Below the pieces are notes generated by a model, which saw nothing but the letters and a program-made list of their open reading frames with translations, was not told the DNA's origin and did not search any database. The position numbers and the translations under genes are program-made. Below, piece after piece: positions 24,596 through 32,519 of a stretch of DNA of 49,434 nt. Source of the DNA: JAFDWI01 sp964449375 (GTDB taxonomy: Bacteria; Actinomycetota; Acidimicrobiia; Acidimicrobiales; Iamiaceae); NCBI GenBank assembly GCA_964449375.1, contig CAYVAS010000014.1:1-49434 (forward strand), given 5' to 3'. Positions within the stretch are counted from its first letter, which is position 1. Each line of letters opens with the position of its first letter.

Positions 24596-24646
24596 CGAAA
24601 TTCGGAGCGAAAAGGTCGAATGTCCGCCTTTTCGCTCCGAATTTCG
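24596..24646. repeat. 20-bp perfect inverted repeat, copy 2 of the dispersed hairpin; likely terminator
   Basis: Arms 24596-24615 and 24627-24646 are perfectly complementary, and the loop TCGAATGTCCG differs from copy 1 mainly in its centre. The arms match copy 1 base for base over 20 positions. It lies after the kinase/flippase gene and before the phosphodiesterase promoter, both minus strand. The interval 24647-24729 is strongly G-rich on the plus strand (GGGTGGGGTGGGGT-type runs), hence C-rich in the transcript of the upstream gene, as at copy 1. Confidence 0.8.
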
Positions 24647-24729
24647 GGGTGGGGTGGGGTCGACCGGGTGGGGTGGACCGGGTGGGTGGGGCGGGGTGGG
24701 TCGGGCGGCGCGACGGGCGAGGCGTCGGA

Positions 24730-27102
24730 TCAGACGACGCCGGTGCGCTGGACGCGTTGGAGGAACGCCCAACCGGGCAGGGTCGGGAACCAGAACGTGA
24801 ACAACCGGAACACCAGCACGATCGCGCCCGCGGTGGGCGGGTCGACCCCGGCCGAGATCAGCGCCGCGGTCAGCGCCGCCTCGATGCCGCCGACCCCACC
24901 GGGCGTGGGCACCGCGGAGCCGACGGTGTTGGCGACCATGTACAGCGCCCCCACCTGGGCGAAGTCCATCGACACCCCCATCGCCGACACGGTCACCGAG
25001 AACGCCGCGATCGTGGCCAGCTTGGCCAGCGCCGCGCCACCCACGAGCTGGGTCAGCTTGCGGGGCCGGCGGGCCAGCGAGGCGAAGCTCGCCAGCGCGG
25101 GGCCGACCGTGCGGCGCACCCAGGGCACCACCACCCGGCGGCCCCACGCGCTCAACACCACCGCGCCAGCCGCCGCGCCGAGCAGCACGACCAGGCCCAG
25201 GGTGCGGGTGGTCGAGGGCCACTCGAAGTCGCCGAGCTGGTCGGCGGCGCCGCCCCACACCAGGAACACCACGATGAACACGAACTGGACCACCCCGCTC
25301 ACCGCCGAGGTCAGCCCCACCGCCGCCGCGCCCACCGTGAGGTCCACCCCTTCGCGTTGCAGGTAGCGGGCCCGCAGCGCCATCCCCCCGGCGTTCGCCG
25401 GGGTGAAACGGTTGAGGAACCCCTGGGCGAACATGACCTGGCTGGTGCGCACGAAGGGCAGCTCCACCGTCACCGAACCCATCATCGACAACGCCCCACC
25501 GGAGTTGATGACCACCACGAGGGCCACCAGCAGCGGCACCGCCGCCCAGTTCATGCCGGCGAAGGCGTCCGCGATGCTCCGCCAGTCCGAAGCCAGCGAG
25601 ATCACGTAGTAGGCGAGCACGCCGCTGCCCACCAGCGACACGACCCCCTGGACCGACACGCGACTGACCGGCGCGAGTTCCACCGATTCGGCACCCACCG
25701 CCTGTTGCACCCCGTCGCGCAGGTCGCCCATGGTCAGCGCCGAGCGCTTCAGCGCCTCCCGGGTGGGAGCCGAGATCACCAGGGGTTGCAACAGCGGCAG
25801 GACCGCGGCCAGTCGGTCGCTTCCCAGTGCCCGATCCGCCGCGGTGACCGCCCGGTCCACGCCCACCAGCAGGGCGAGCGAACACAGCAACTCGGCGAGG
25901 TCCGCGGCCAGCGTCTGGTCGTCCGCGTTCGTCGACGCCCACCGGAAGCCCACCAGCGTCGGGGTGTCGCCGTCGACCAGCACACTGTGGGCGTTGAGCC
26001 AGCCGTGCGCGATGCGCCGGTCGTGCAGCCTGGCGACCTGGGTGAACAGCTCCACCAGCAGCTCATCGGAGATCTCCCCGGCGTCCATCGCCGCCAGCGG
26101 GGTGCCCTCGACCCAGGTGGTGGCGCTCACCGTGGCGTCGTCGTGGGTGAAGCCGATCGCCACGGGCCGCGCGGCGGCGACCCCGGCGGACCGGGCCAGA
26201 CCCAGGATGAGCTGTTCGTGTTCGACCACCCGGCGCGGCGAACCGACCGGCCGGCGGGCGTGGAATCCCTTGAGGCGCAGGGCCCGCCAGGCCCGCAGCA
26301 CCAGGTCCTGGTCGCGCTGGTCCCGCCCCAGCACCACCGCATGGGAGGCGGGTCCGGTCCGGTGACGGACCCGAAAGCTCGGCGCGGTCCTTTCGGTGCC
26401 GTGCGGGGTGACCGCGACCGCCTCGAGCCCGACCCCGCCGAGGGTCGCCGCGACCGTGTCGGGGTCGACCCGTCGGGGCGGCGCGCCGCTGATCACCAGC
26501 GCGACCGATCCCATCAGCGAGCCCACCGCCAGGATCAGCAGCAGGTTCATCGGAAGTTCGGTCGCGGTGAGCACCCGCAGGAACGCCACCGCCGCGATCG
26601 CCCAGGTGGCGATCCGGCTCCAGGCGCGGGGCACGAAGGGGGTGGCCACGGTGATCACGGCCGCGGCCGCGGCCAGCAACGCGGCCGACGGGTAGGCGCT
26701 GCCGCTCAGCCACGACTCGATGACCCGCGATCGCTGCAGACCCGCGGGCACCTCGCCGTGCACGGAGCCGTCGAGCAGGGCCATGACCAGCCCGCCCGCG
26801 GAGGCGGCCAGGAGGGCGAGTCCCAGAAAGCGCCACTGGCGGCGCACCAGGAGCCACACGACCGCCGCCGGGATCGCCACGCTGATCACGACCTGGACCA
26901 GACCGACGAAGGCGAAGGTCACCCCGTCGGGGATGGTGCGCACCAACCGGACCAGGTCGGTGCTGACCTCGGTGATCGAGCTGGCGAACAGACGGCCGAA
27001 GACCACCAGTCCCGCGGTGACCGTCGCCGCCACGACGACCCGGGCGACGTCCGCGGGGTGGCGCTCCCAGGGCGGTGCGGATCGCCCCGTCCCGTCGGTC
27101 AC
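24730..27102 (-). CDS. Membrane protein with kinase-like domain and LPG-synthase/flippase-type TM region
   Basis: A 790-residue polytopic protein. Residues 1-215 hold about six helices; 216-460 form a soluble domain resembling a protein kinase or aminoglycoside phosphotransferase; 475-790 are the UPF0104/MprF-type eight-helix region (NRFTPANAGGMALRARYLQREG; NTVGSAVPTPGGVGGIEAAL) found in lysyl-phosphatidylglycerol flippases and lipid-handling proteins. In the kinase-like domain the catalytic loop reads HGWLNAHS (366-373) where kinases have HxDxxxxN, and the metal motif DFG is GFR (385-387), so it looks catalytically dead. It starts at GTG 27102 with no clear ribosome site. The holin-like gene is 58 bases upstream. 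The role is probably lipid movement controlled by a pseudokinase sensor, which is inferred. Confidence 0.82.
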   Translation of the reverse strand: MTDGTGRSAPPWERHPADVARVVVAATVTAGLVVFGRLFASSITEVSTDLVRLVRTIPDGVTFAFVGLVQVVISVAIPAAVVWLLVRRQWRFLGLALLAASAGGLVMALLDGSVHGEVPAGLQRSRVIESWLSGSAYPSAALLAAAAAVITVATPFVPRAWSRIATWAIAAVAFLRVLTATELPMNLLLILAVGSLMGSVALVISGAPPRRVDPDTVAATLGGVGLEAVAVTPHGTERTAPSFRVRHRTGPASHAVVLGRDQRDQDLVLRAWRALRLKGFHARRPVGSPRRVVEHEQLILGLARSAGVAAARPVAIGFTHDDATVSATTWVEGTPLAAMDAGEISDELLVELFTQVARLHDRRIAHGWLNAHSVLVDGDTPTLVGFRWASTNADDQTLAADLAELLCSLALLVGVDRAVTAADRALGSDRLAAVLPLLQPLVISAPTREALKRSALTMGDLRDGVQQAVGAESVELAPVSRVSVQGVVSLVGSGVLAYYVISLASDWRSIADAFAGMNWAAVPLLVALVVVINSGGALSMMGSVTVELPFVRTSQVMFAQGFLNRFTPANAGGMALRARYLQREGVDLTVGAAAVGLTSAVSGVVQFVFIVVFLVWGGAADQLGDFEWPSTTRTLGLVVLLGAAAGAVVLSAWGRRVVVPWVRRTVGPALASFASLARRPRKLTQLVGGAALAKLATIAAFSVTVSAMGVSMDFAQVGALYMVANTVGSAVPTPGGVGGIEAALTAALISAGVDPPTAGAIVLVFRLFTFWFPTLPGWAFLQRVQRTGVV

Positions 27103-27160
27103 GACCGGGCCGCCCGCATCGGCGTCCCCACCCGGTGCCGCCGCGCTCCCGCCTGGGGCA

Positions 27161-27547
27161 TCACCCGGGTTCCCGGTCCTCCCGGAGTCGTTTGAAGATC
27201 ACGAAGGGCAACAGGAACGACGCGACCAGGCCGCCGAACCAGACCACCACCGCGGCCAGGATCCAGGTGCCCAGCCCGTGGATCTGCAACCCGTCGCTGA
27301 CCAGTGAGGTGCCGATCAGCGCGAGCAGGCTCACGATCAGGGCGGTGCTTCCCAACAGGGCGGGCGAGCGGCGCCGGGCGGCTTCGCGCAGCATCGGGGC
27401 CACCACGATCGAGATCAGCGTGTAGATGCCCACGGCGACGAGGAATCCGTTGGCGCTCAGCGACATGTCGGCGAGCACCGCCGCCGCGATCACCAAGGCG
27501 ATCGCGTTGGCGATGAGCTGGACGACCACCGAGAGCACCAGGCGCAT
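27161..27547 (-). CDS. Small four-helix membrane protein, 'phage holin family'-like
   Basis: A 128-residue membrane protein with four predicted helices (MRLVLSVVVQLIANAIALVIAA; FLVAVGIYTLISIVVAPML; ALIVSLLALIGTSLVSDGL; WILAAVVVWFGGLVASFLLPFV) and a short charged tail. It matches the chromosomal proteins named phage holin family or superfamily IV 4-TM proteins, which have no proven lytic role. A TAGGAT -10 box six bases upstream of the ATG suggests a leaderless transcript that continues into the kinase/flippase gene. Its job is unknown. Confidence 0.75.
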   Translation of the reverse strand: MRLVLSVVVQLIANAIALVIAAAVLADMSLSANGFLVAVGIYTLISIVVAPMLREAARRRSPALLGSTALIVSLLALIGTSLVSDGLQIHGLGTWILAAVVVWFGGLVASFLLPFVIFKRLREDREPG

Positions 27548-27553
27548 CGCCGG

Positions 27554-27559
27554 ATCCTA
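27554..27559 (-). promoter_or_regulatory. -10 box for a leaderless transcript of the holin-like operon
   Basis: TAGGAT on the minus strand, six bases before the ATG at 27547; likely drives the holin-like and kinase/flippase genes. Confidence 0.5.
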
Positions 27560-27662
27560 GGTGGCGCCCCGGCCCGGCACTGCGGATCGTTGCGCCCCGG
27601 TGGCGCGGCGCGTCGGGCACAATCGGAAGCAGACCCCGATCCCGCTCCGAGGAGAGGCCGCC

Positions 27663-28628
27663 ATGCTCGCCGCCGTCGCCACCGCGCTGCATCCCGACGA
27701 TCCGCTCGCCGGCCTGTTCGTGGGGGAACATCCCGTCCCCGAACCTCCCGAGGGTTGGGTCCGGGTGCGGGTGCGCGCGGCGTCGTTGAACCATCACGAC
27801 CTGTGGACGCTGCGCGGGGTGGGGATCCGGGCCGACGCCTTGCCCATGGTGCTCGGGTGCGACGCGGCCGGGGTCGACGACGACGGCAACGAGGTGATCG
27901 TGCATTCGGTCATCGCCTCGGAGGGTTGGCAGGGCGACGAGACCCTGGACCCGGGGCGGTCCCTGCTGTCCGAACGGCATCCGGGTGCCCTCGCCGAATG
28001 GGTCGCGGTCCCCCGGCACAACCTGGTGCCCAAACCCGCCGAACTCAGCTTCGCCGAGGCGGCCTGTCTGCCCACCGCCTGGCTCACCGCCTACCGCATG
28101 CTGTTCACCAACTCCGGGGTCGGGCCGGGGGGCACCGTGCTGGTCCAGGGGGCCGGCGGCGGGGTCGCCACGGCCCTGCTGGTCCTGGGACGCGCCGCGG
28201 GCTACCGGATGTGGGCGACGGCCCGCACCGAGGACAAGCGGGCCCGGGCGCTGCAGATCGGCGCCGACGCGGTGTTCTCCCCCGGTGAGCGGCTGCCCGA
28301 ACGGGTCGACGCGGTGATGGAGACGGTGGGCGCGGCCACCTGGGAGCATTCGATCCGGTCGACCCGGCCCGGCGGCACGATCGTGGTGAGTGGGGCGACC
28401 TCAGGTGCGAACCCGCCCGAGGACCTGACCCGGGTGTTCTTTCTGCAGTTGCGGATCGTGGGTTCCACCATGGGCAACCGGCACGAGTTGGAGCGCCTCG
28501 CCCAGTTCTGTGTGACCACCGGGGTGCGGCCGGTGATCGACTCGGTGCTACCCCTGGCCCGGGCCCGTGAGGCGTTCGAGCGGATGGCCGCCGGTGACCT
28601 GTTCGGCAAGATCGTGCTGGAGCCCTGA
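27663..28628 (+). CDS. Zinc-binding-dehydrogenase/quinone-oxidoreductase-like MDR protein
   Basis: A 321-residue medium-chain dehydrogenase/reductase. The N-terminal GroES-like domain has RVRAASLNHHDLWTLRG and LGCDAAGV; the nucleotide-binding domain has GGTVLVQGAGGGVATALLVLGRAAG (AxGGxG NADP loop around 160-180) and FGKIVLEP at the end. In this short form the structural zinc cysteines are absent, so it is probably zinc-independent and reduces quinones or enoyls with NADPH. A good GAGGAGAGG site precedes the ATG; the upstream open frame from 27561 is not likely to be translated. A CACAAT motif some 45 bases before could be its -10. It is divergent from the holin-like gene. Confidence 0.88.
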   Translation: MLAAVATALHPDDPLAGLFVGEHPVPEPPEGWVRVRVRAASLNHHDLWTLRGVGIRADALPMVLGCDAAGVDDDGNEVIVHSVIASEGWQGDETLDPGRSLLSERHPGALAEWVAVPRHNLVPKPAELSFAEAACLPTAWLTAYRMLFTNSGVGPGGTVLVQGAGGGVATALLVLGRAAGYRMWATARTEDKRARALQIGADAVFSPGERLPERVDAVMETVGAATWEHSIRSTRPGGTIVVSGATSGANPPEDLTRVFFLQLRIVGSTMGNRHELERLAQFCVTTGVRPVIDSVLPLARAREAFERMAAGDLFGKIVLEP

Positions 28629-28669
28629 CGAGCAGGAGACCCGCCCGGTGAGGGCCGCGGAGAAAGTCA

Positions 28670-28698
28670 TAGACAAGAGCGTTTTCTACTTGTACTGT
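28670..28698 (+). promoter_or_regulatory. Sigma-70-type promoter for the secreted esterase
   Basis: TAGACA (28670-28675, one mismatch to TTGACA), a 17-base spacer and TACTGT (28693-28698) form a near-consensus housekeeping promoter in a noticeably AT-richer stretch. The esterase ATG follows 37 bases after the -10 box. Confidence 0.65.
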
Positions 28699-28735
28699 GA
28701 CGTGCGTCCCACCACTTCGAAAAGCGGGTTCTTCC

Positions 28736-30172
28736 ATGCGAAAGCGTTCGATCACGGCCGTCGCGGCGGCCCTGGCCATGTTCCTGACCCTGATCGGATC
28801 GGTCTCGGCCGGTTCGGTCGCGGGCGCCGCGCCGGCCGACGTCACCCTCCACGACGCCGCCGGCATCCACGTCGCCTCCTCCACCAAACTGAACGACCGA
28901 CTGGTCGACGTGACCGTCACCACCGGCGCGGTCGACCGACCCGTCGGGGTCCGGCTGCTGCTGCCCGACGGCTACGACCCGGGCGTGGACTACCCGGTGC
29001 TCTACCTGCTCCACGGCGGCTTCGGCTCCTACAAGGACTGGACCGACTTCGGCGGCGCGCAGCAGATCACCGCCGGACAACCGGTGATCGTGGTGATGCC
29101 CGACGGCGGCAAGGGCGGCTGGTACTCCAATTGGCAGAACTTCGGCTTCGGCGGCTCCCCCGCCTGGGAGACCTTCCACACCGACCAGCTCGTCGGCTGG
29201 GTGGACGCCAACCTGTCCACTCGGGCCAACCGCAACGGTCGGGCCATCGCCGGACTGTCCATGGGTGGCTTCGGTGCCATGAGCTACGCGGCGCGCAACC
29301 CCGACACCTATGTCGCCGCCGCGTCGTTCTCGGGCGCGGTCGACATCCAGAACCCCGCCGTCGCGGCGCTCATCGGCGTCTCCCCCGTCATCGACGGCGG
29401 ACTGCCCGGGTCGATCTACGGCATCGCCCCCTTCGACCAGCCCGGCCTGAAAGCCCACAACCCCGCCAACCTGGCCGCCAACCTGCGGGGCATGCACATC
29501 GCCCTGTACACCGGCAACGGCCAGCCCGGCCCGCTCGACGACGGCACCCAGACGATCATTCCCGACATCCAGGAATCCGTCGTCCACGCCAACAACTGGG
29601 TGTTGCACGACCGGTTGAACGCCCACGGCATCGACCACACCTTCGTGGACTACGGCAACGGTCTGCACCACTTCGGGTACTGGCGTCGTTCGCTCGCCCA
29701 GGAGTTCCCCGCGATCATGGCGACCTTCGCGAACCCGCCCCAGGCGGGCAACGTCGTGGCCGACGCCGGGTTCGAGTCGCCGGGCATGGGTCCGTGGCGC
29801 TGTGTGAACCGTTGCGGCACCGACCTGGGGATCGGCCTGGCCCACACCGGGTCCGGCAACGGCTGGGTCCGCAACAACCGTGGCTGGAACGACATCCACC
29901 AGACCGTGCAGGTCGCATCGAACACCAATTACCGCCTCACCGGCTGGCTGCGCACCTCGAGCAACTCGAACAACGGGTTCTTCGGGGTCCGCACCACCGG
30001 TGGCCAGGTGATCGGTGAGCGTCAGTTCACCAAGTTCGGTGGCTACACCAAGGTGACCGTCGACGTGAACACCGGCAACAACACCAACGTGGTGGTGTTC
30101 GGTGGCGTGTGGACCAACAGCGGCGACATCTGGTTGCAGCTCGACGATGTGAGCCTCACTCCGATCGGCTGA
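28736..30172 (+). CDS. Secreted esterase (antigen 85/esterase D-like) with C-terminal carbohydrate-binding-like module
   Basis: A 478-residue exported hydrolase. The N-terminus is a classical signal peptide (MRKRSITAVAAALAMFLTLI, with a likely cleavage after AGAA). The catalytic domain (about 45-335) is an alpha/beta hydrolase with YLLHGGFGSYKDWTD, the nucleophile GLSMGGFG (Ser175) and a late His in GNGLHHFGYW, as in putative esterases and mycolyltransferase-like proteins. Residues 339-478 (NVVADAGFESPGMGPW, DVSLTPIG) look like a CBM4/9-type jelly roll, suggesting binding to polysaccharide. Asn-rich, lower-GC codon use in this tail stands out. It is probably a polysaccharide- or ester-deacylating enzyme. 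A consensus-like promoter and a strong terminator bracket it as a single-gene unit. Confidence 0.85.
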   Translation: MRKRSITAVAAALAMFLTLIGSVSAGSVAGAAPADVTLHDAAGIHVASSTKLNDRLVDVTVTTGAVDRPVGVRLLLPDGYDPGVDYPVLYLLHGGFGSYKDWTDFGGAQQITAGQPVIVVMPDGGKGGWYSNWQNFGFGGSPAWETFHTDQLVGWVDANLSTRANRNGRAIAGLSMGGFGAMSYAARNPDTYVAAASFSGAVDIQNPAVAALIGVSPVIDGGLPGSIYGIAPFDQPGLKAHNPANLAANLRGMHIALYTGNGQPGPLDDGTQTIIPDIQESVVHANNWVLHDRLNAHGIDHTFVDYGNGLHHFGYWRRSLAQEFPAIMATFANPPQAGNVVADAGFESPGMGPWRCVNRCGTDLGIGLAHTGSGNGWVRNNRGWNDIHQTVQVASNTNYRLTGWLRTSSNSNNGFFGVRTTGGQVIGERQFTKFGGYTKVTVDVNTGNNTNVVVFGGVWTNSGDIWLQLDDVSLTPIG

Positions 30173-30222
30173 GTCGCAGGAGCTTCAGGAGCGGGGACGG
30201 CGCTCCCGAATCTCCCGCAGGT

Positions 30223-30254
30223 GAACGACCCGGGGCCCCCTCCCCGGGTCGTTC
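30223..30254 (+). terminator. Strong hairpin terminator after the esterase
   Basis: Thirteen-base arms GAACGACCCGGGG and CCCCGGGTCGTTC pair perfectly around a six-base loop, 50 bases after the esterase stop. There is no T-run, as is common in GC-rich actinobacteria. Confidence 0.75.
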
Positions 30255-30303
30255 CGCGTCCCGGGGCCGCGCAACGGCTTCGGACAGCGGGCAGACTGGA
30301 TCG

Positions 30304-30792
30304 ATGACGACCATCGCGGACTTCTCGGCCACCTCGATCACCGGCGACGACCAAGCCCTGGGCGACTACGCCGGCAAGGTGCTGCTGATCGTGAACACGG
30401 CGTCGAAGTGCGGCTTCACCCCCCAGTACGAGGGCCTCCAACGCCTGCAGGACGACTTCGGTGACCAGGGCTTCGCCGTGCTCGGGTTTCCCTGCGACCA
30501 GTTCGCCCACCAGGAACCGGGCACCAATGACGAGATCGCCGAGTTCTGCTCGACCAACTACTCGGTGACCTTCCCGATGTTCGCCAAGATCGACGTCAAC
30601 GGCTCCGACGCCCACCCGCTCTACGAGTGGCTGCGCTCCCAGAAGGGCGGGCTGGTCTCCAACCGGATCAAGTGGAACTTCACCAAGTTCCTCGTCGGTC
30701 GTGACGGGACCGTCGTCGCCCGCTACGGCCCGACGACCAAGCCGGCGAAGATCGCCGACGACATCCGCACCGCGCTGGCGGCCTCCCCTTGA
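30304..30792 (+). CDS. Glutathione peroxidase-family thiol peroxidase
   Basis: A 162-residue thioredoxin-fold peroxidase. Family motifs are NTASKCGFTPQYEGLQ with peroxidatic Cys36, LGFPCDQF with Cys64, and KWNFTKFLV, completing the Cys-Gln-Trp-Asn active site. Cys82 in EFCSTNYSVTFP is the resolving cysteine of the thioredoxin-dependent subgroup, so reduction by thioredoxin rather than glutathione is expected. Cytosolic; detoxifies hydrogen or lipid peroxides. CAGACT six bases before the ATG may serve as a leaderless -10. The stop overlaps the NmrA-like gene as TTGA. Confidence 0.92.
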   Translation: MTTIADFSATSITGDDQALGDYAGKVLLIVNTASKCGFTPQYEGLQRLQDDFGDQGFAVLGFPCDQFAHQEPGTNDEIAEFCSTNYSVTFPMFAKIDVNGSDAHPLYEWLRSQKGGLVSNRIKWNFTKFLVGRDGTVVARYGPTTKPAKIADDIRTALAASP

Positions 30793-31784
30793 CCACCGAA
30801 CCCGGCCCGCCGGCGGCACCCGGCGGCGCCGACGGCGCGGGCGACGCGGACGGGGACCTCGACGTGGTCACCGGAGCGTTCAGCTACTCGGGGGCGGCGA
30901 TCACCGCCGAGCTGCACGCCCGGGGCCGCCGCGTCCGGACCCTGACCGGCCACCCCGAGCGTGCCCCCGCGGACACCGACGTCGAGGTGCTCCCCCTCGA
31001 CTTCGCCGACCCGGACCGCATCGCCGACGGCCTGCACGGCGCGCACACGCTCTACAACACCTTCTGGATGCGCTTCGCCCACGGCGACGCCGACCACGAC
31101 CTCGCCGTGCGACACAGCCGCACCATCCTGCACGCGGCGGCCGAAGCCGGGGTGCGACGGATCGTGCACGTGTCGGTGCTGCACCCCGATCCGGACTCGC
31201 CGTGGCCGTACTTCCGGGGCAAGGCGCAGGTCGAGGCGCTGCTCGCCGACACGGGGATCCCCCACGCCATCGCCCGACCCGCGCTGCTCTTCGGCAACGG
31301 CGGGGTGCTGGTCAACAACCTCGCGTGGCTGCTGCGCCGCCTGCCGGTGTTCGCCGTCGGCGGCCGCGGCGACTACCGGGTGCGCGGCATCCACGTGGAG
31401 GACCTCGCCCGCCTGCTGGTGGACCTGGGCGCGGGCGTCGTGCCACCGGGCGCGACGCCGACGCCCGGCGAGGGTCTGGTCGTCGACGCCGTGGGACCGG
31501 ACCGGCCCACCTTCCGGGAGCTCGTGAACGCGGTGCGCGCCGCGGTGCACAGCCGCGCGGTCGTGGTGGGGCTGCCCGCGCCGGTGCTGCTGGGCCTGTC
31601 GCGCCTGGTCGGCCTGGTGCTGCGCGACCAGTTGCTCACCCCCGGCGAGTACCGCACCACCGCGGCGGGCCTGGCCGATTCCGACGCGCCCGCGACCGGG
31701 ACCACCAGCATGCTGGAATGGGTCGCCGCCCACGGCGACGAACTCGGGCACCGCTACATCAGCGAGGTCGCCCGCCAGTACTGA
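30789..31784 (+). CDS. NAD(P)-binding NmrA/NDUFA9-like reductase or epimerase
   Basis: A 331-residue extended/atypical short-chain reductase. The nucleotide-binding loop is VVTGAFSYSGAAI around residues 26-38, the Rossmann GxxGxxG variant, followed by RRVRTLTGHPER. VHVSVLHPDPDSPWPYFRGKAQVE contains the YxxxK-like FRGKA position where Tyr is replaced by Phe, so a redox or binding role rather than epimerase catalysis is likely. The C-terminal third has a hydrophobic helix near PVLLGLSRLVGLVL. It starts at TTG, overlapping the peroxidase stop by four bases, hence co-translated with it. No substrate can be named. Confidence 0.78.
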   Translation: MTTEPGPPAAPGGADGAGDADGDLDVVTGAFSYSGAAITAELHARGRRVRTLTGHPERAPADTDVEVLPLDFADPDRIADGLHGAHTLYNTFWMRFAHGDADHDLAVRHSRTILHAAAEAGVRRIVHVSVLHPDPDSPWPYFRGKAQVEALLADTGIPHAIARPALLFGNGGVLVNNLAWLLRRLPVFAVGGRGDYRVRGIHVEDLARLLVDLGAGVVPPGATPTPGEGLVVDAVGPDRPTFRELVNAVRAAVHSRAVVVGLPAPVLLGLSRLVGLVLRDQLLTPGEYRTTAAGLADSDAPATGTTSMLEWVAAHGDELGHRYISEVARQY

Positions 31785-31792
31785 CCCGGCAG

Positions 31793-31815
31793 CCCCGACG
31801 CACCCGGCGTCGGGG
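31793..31815 (+). terminator. Hairpin terminator after the reductase
   Basis: CCCCGACGC and GCGTCGGGG are perfect nine-base arms with a five-base loop, ten bases after the reductase stop and just upstream of the acetyltransferase -10 box. Confidence 0.65.
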
Positions 31816-31822
31816 ATCGTGG

Positions 31823-31828
31823 GACACT
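31823..31828 (+). promoter_or_regulatory. Possible -10 box for a leaderless acetyltransferase transcript
   Basis: GACACT differs from TANNNT at the first base and lies seven bases before the ATG at 31836. No ribosome site is present. Weaker than the other leaderless boxes in the window. Confidence 0.35.
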
Positions 31829-31835
31829 CGCGGTC

Positions 31836-32417
31836 ATGGCGTCCCCTCTCGACCCCGACGACACCCGCAGCCCATTCCAGCGCATGCGGGCCGGTGACCC
31901 CTACCGATCCGGCGACCCGGAGATCGTCGCGGCGCTGCGCTGGGGAGCGGCCCGACGCGACGCCTTCAACGCCACCGCCGCCGACGCGGACGACGCACGC
32001 CCTCGGATCCTGGCCGGGTGGCTGGGCGCGATCGGACCCGCGAGCGTGATCCGCCCGCCGTTGTGGTGTGAGTACGGCACCCAGACCCGCGTGGGCGACC
32101 ACACCTTCGTGAACTTCGGGCTCGTTGCCCTCGACGTGGCCACGATCACGATCGGCGACCACGTCCAGATCGGTCCCAACGTGCAACTGCTCACCCCCAC
32201 CCACCCGCTCGACCCCGCCACCCGACGCGCCGGATGGGAGGCCGCCGAACCCATCGTGATCGGCGACAACGTCTGGCTCGGTGGCGGGGCGATCGTGCTG
32301 CCCGGGGTGACCGTCGGCGACGACACCGTGGTCGGCGCCGGTGCCGTGGTGACCCGGGACCTGCCCGCCGGGGTCCTGGCCGTGGGCAACCCCGCCCGGG
32401 TGATCCGCCGACTCTGA
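31836..32417 (+). CDS. Sugar O-acetyltransferase (maltose/galactoside acetyltransferase-like)
   Basis: A 193-residue left-handed beta-helix acetyltransferase. The N-terminal Mac domain (MRAGDPYRSGDPEIVAALRW, about 10-30) is followed by hexapeptide repeats: GDHTFVNFG, IGDHVQIGPNVQLLTPTHPL (catalytic His in the THPL segment), IGDNVWLGGGAIVLPGVTVGDDTVVGAGAVVTRDL and NPARVIRRL at the end. It uses acetyl-CoA to modify sugar hydroxyls, in the cytoplasm as a trimer. The start is supported by a TANNNT-like box seven bases upstream. Its neighbour is a GH5 enzyme on the same strand, but no operon link is evident. Confidence 0.9.
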   Translation: MASPLDPDDTRSPFQRMRAGDPYRSGDPEIVAALRWGAARRDAFNATAADADDARPRILAGWLGAIGPASVIRPPLWCEYGTQTRVGDHTFVNFGLVALDVATITIGDHVQIGPNVQLLTPTHPLDPATRRAGWEAAEPIVIGDNVWLGGGAIVLPGVTVGDDTVVGAGAVVTRDLPAGVLAVGNPARVIRRL

Positions 32418-32506
32418 CCGGCGTCTCGAGCCCGCGACCGGGCCCCGACGAGGAGCGAGCCCCCACCGCACCCGGGGAACCTCGGCAGCGCCGCCGTGGC
32501 CGGCGC

Positions 32507-32512
32507 TAGCGT
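32507..32512 (+). promoter_or_regulatory. -10 box for a leaderless GH5 transcript
   Basis: TAGCGT, seven bases before the ATG at 32520, identical in sequence and spacing to the one in front of the class II aldolase on the other strand. Confidence 0.5.
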
Positions 32513-32519
32513 CACGCCG

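Noticed and set aside
24554..25942. N-terminal extension of the phosphodiesterase
   Set aside because: The open frame continues upstream into the kinase/flippase gene with low-complexity shadow sequence, crosses the hairpin repeat, and ignores the leaderless start at 24553.
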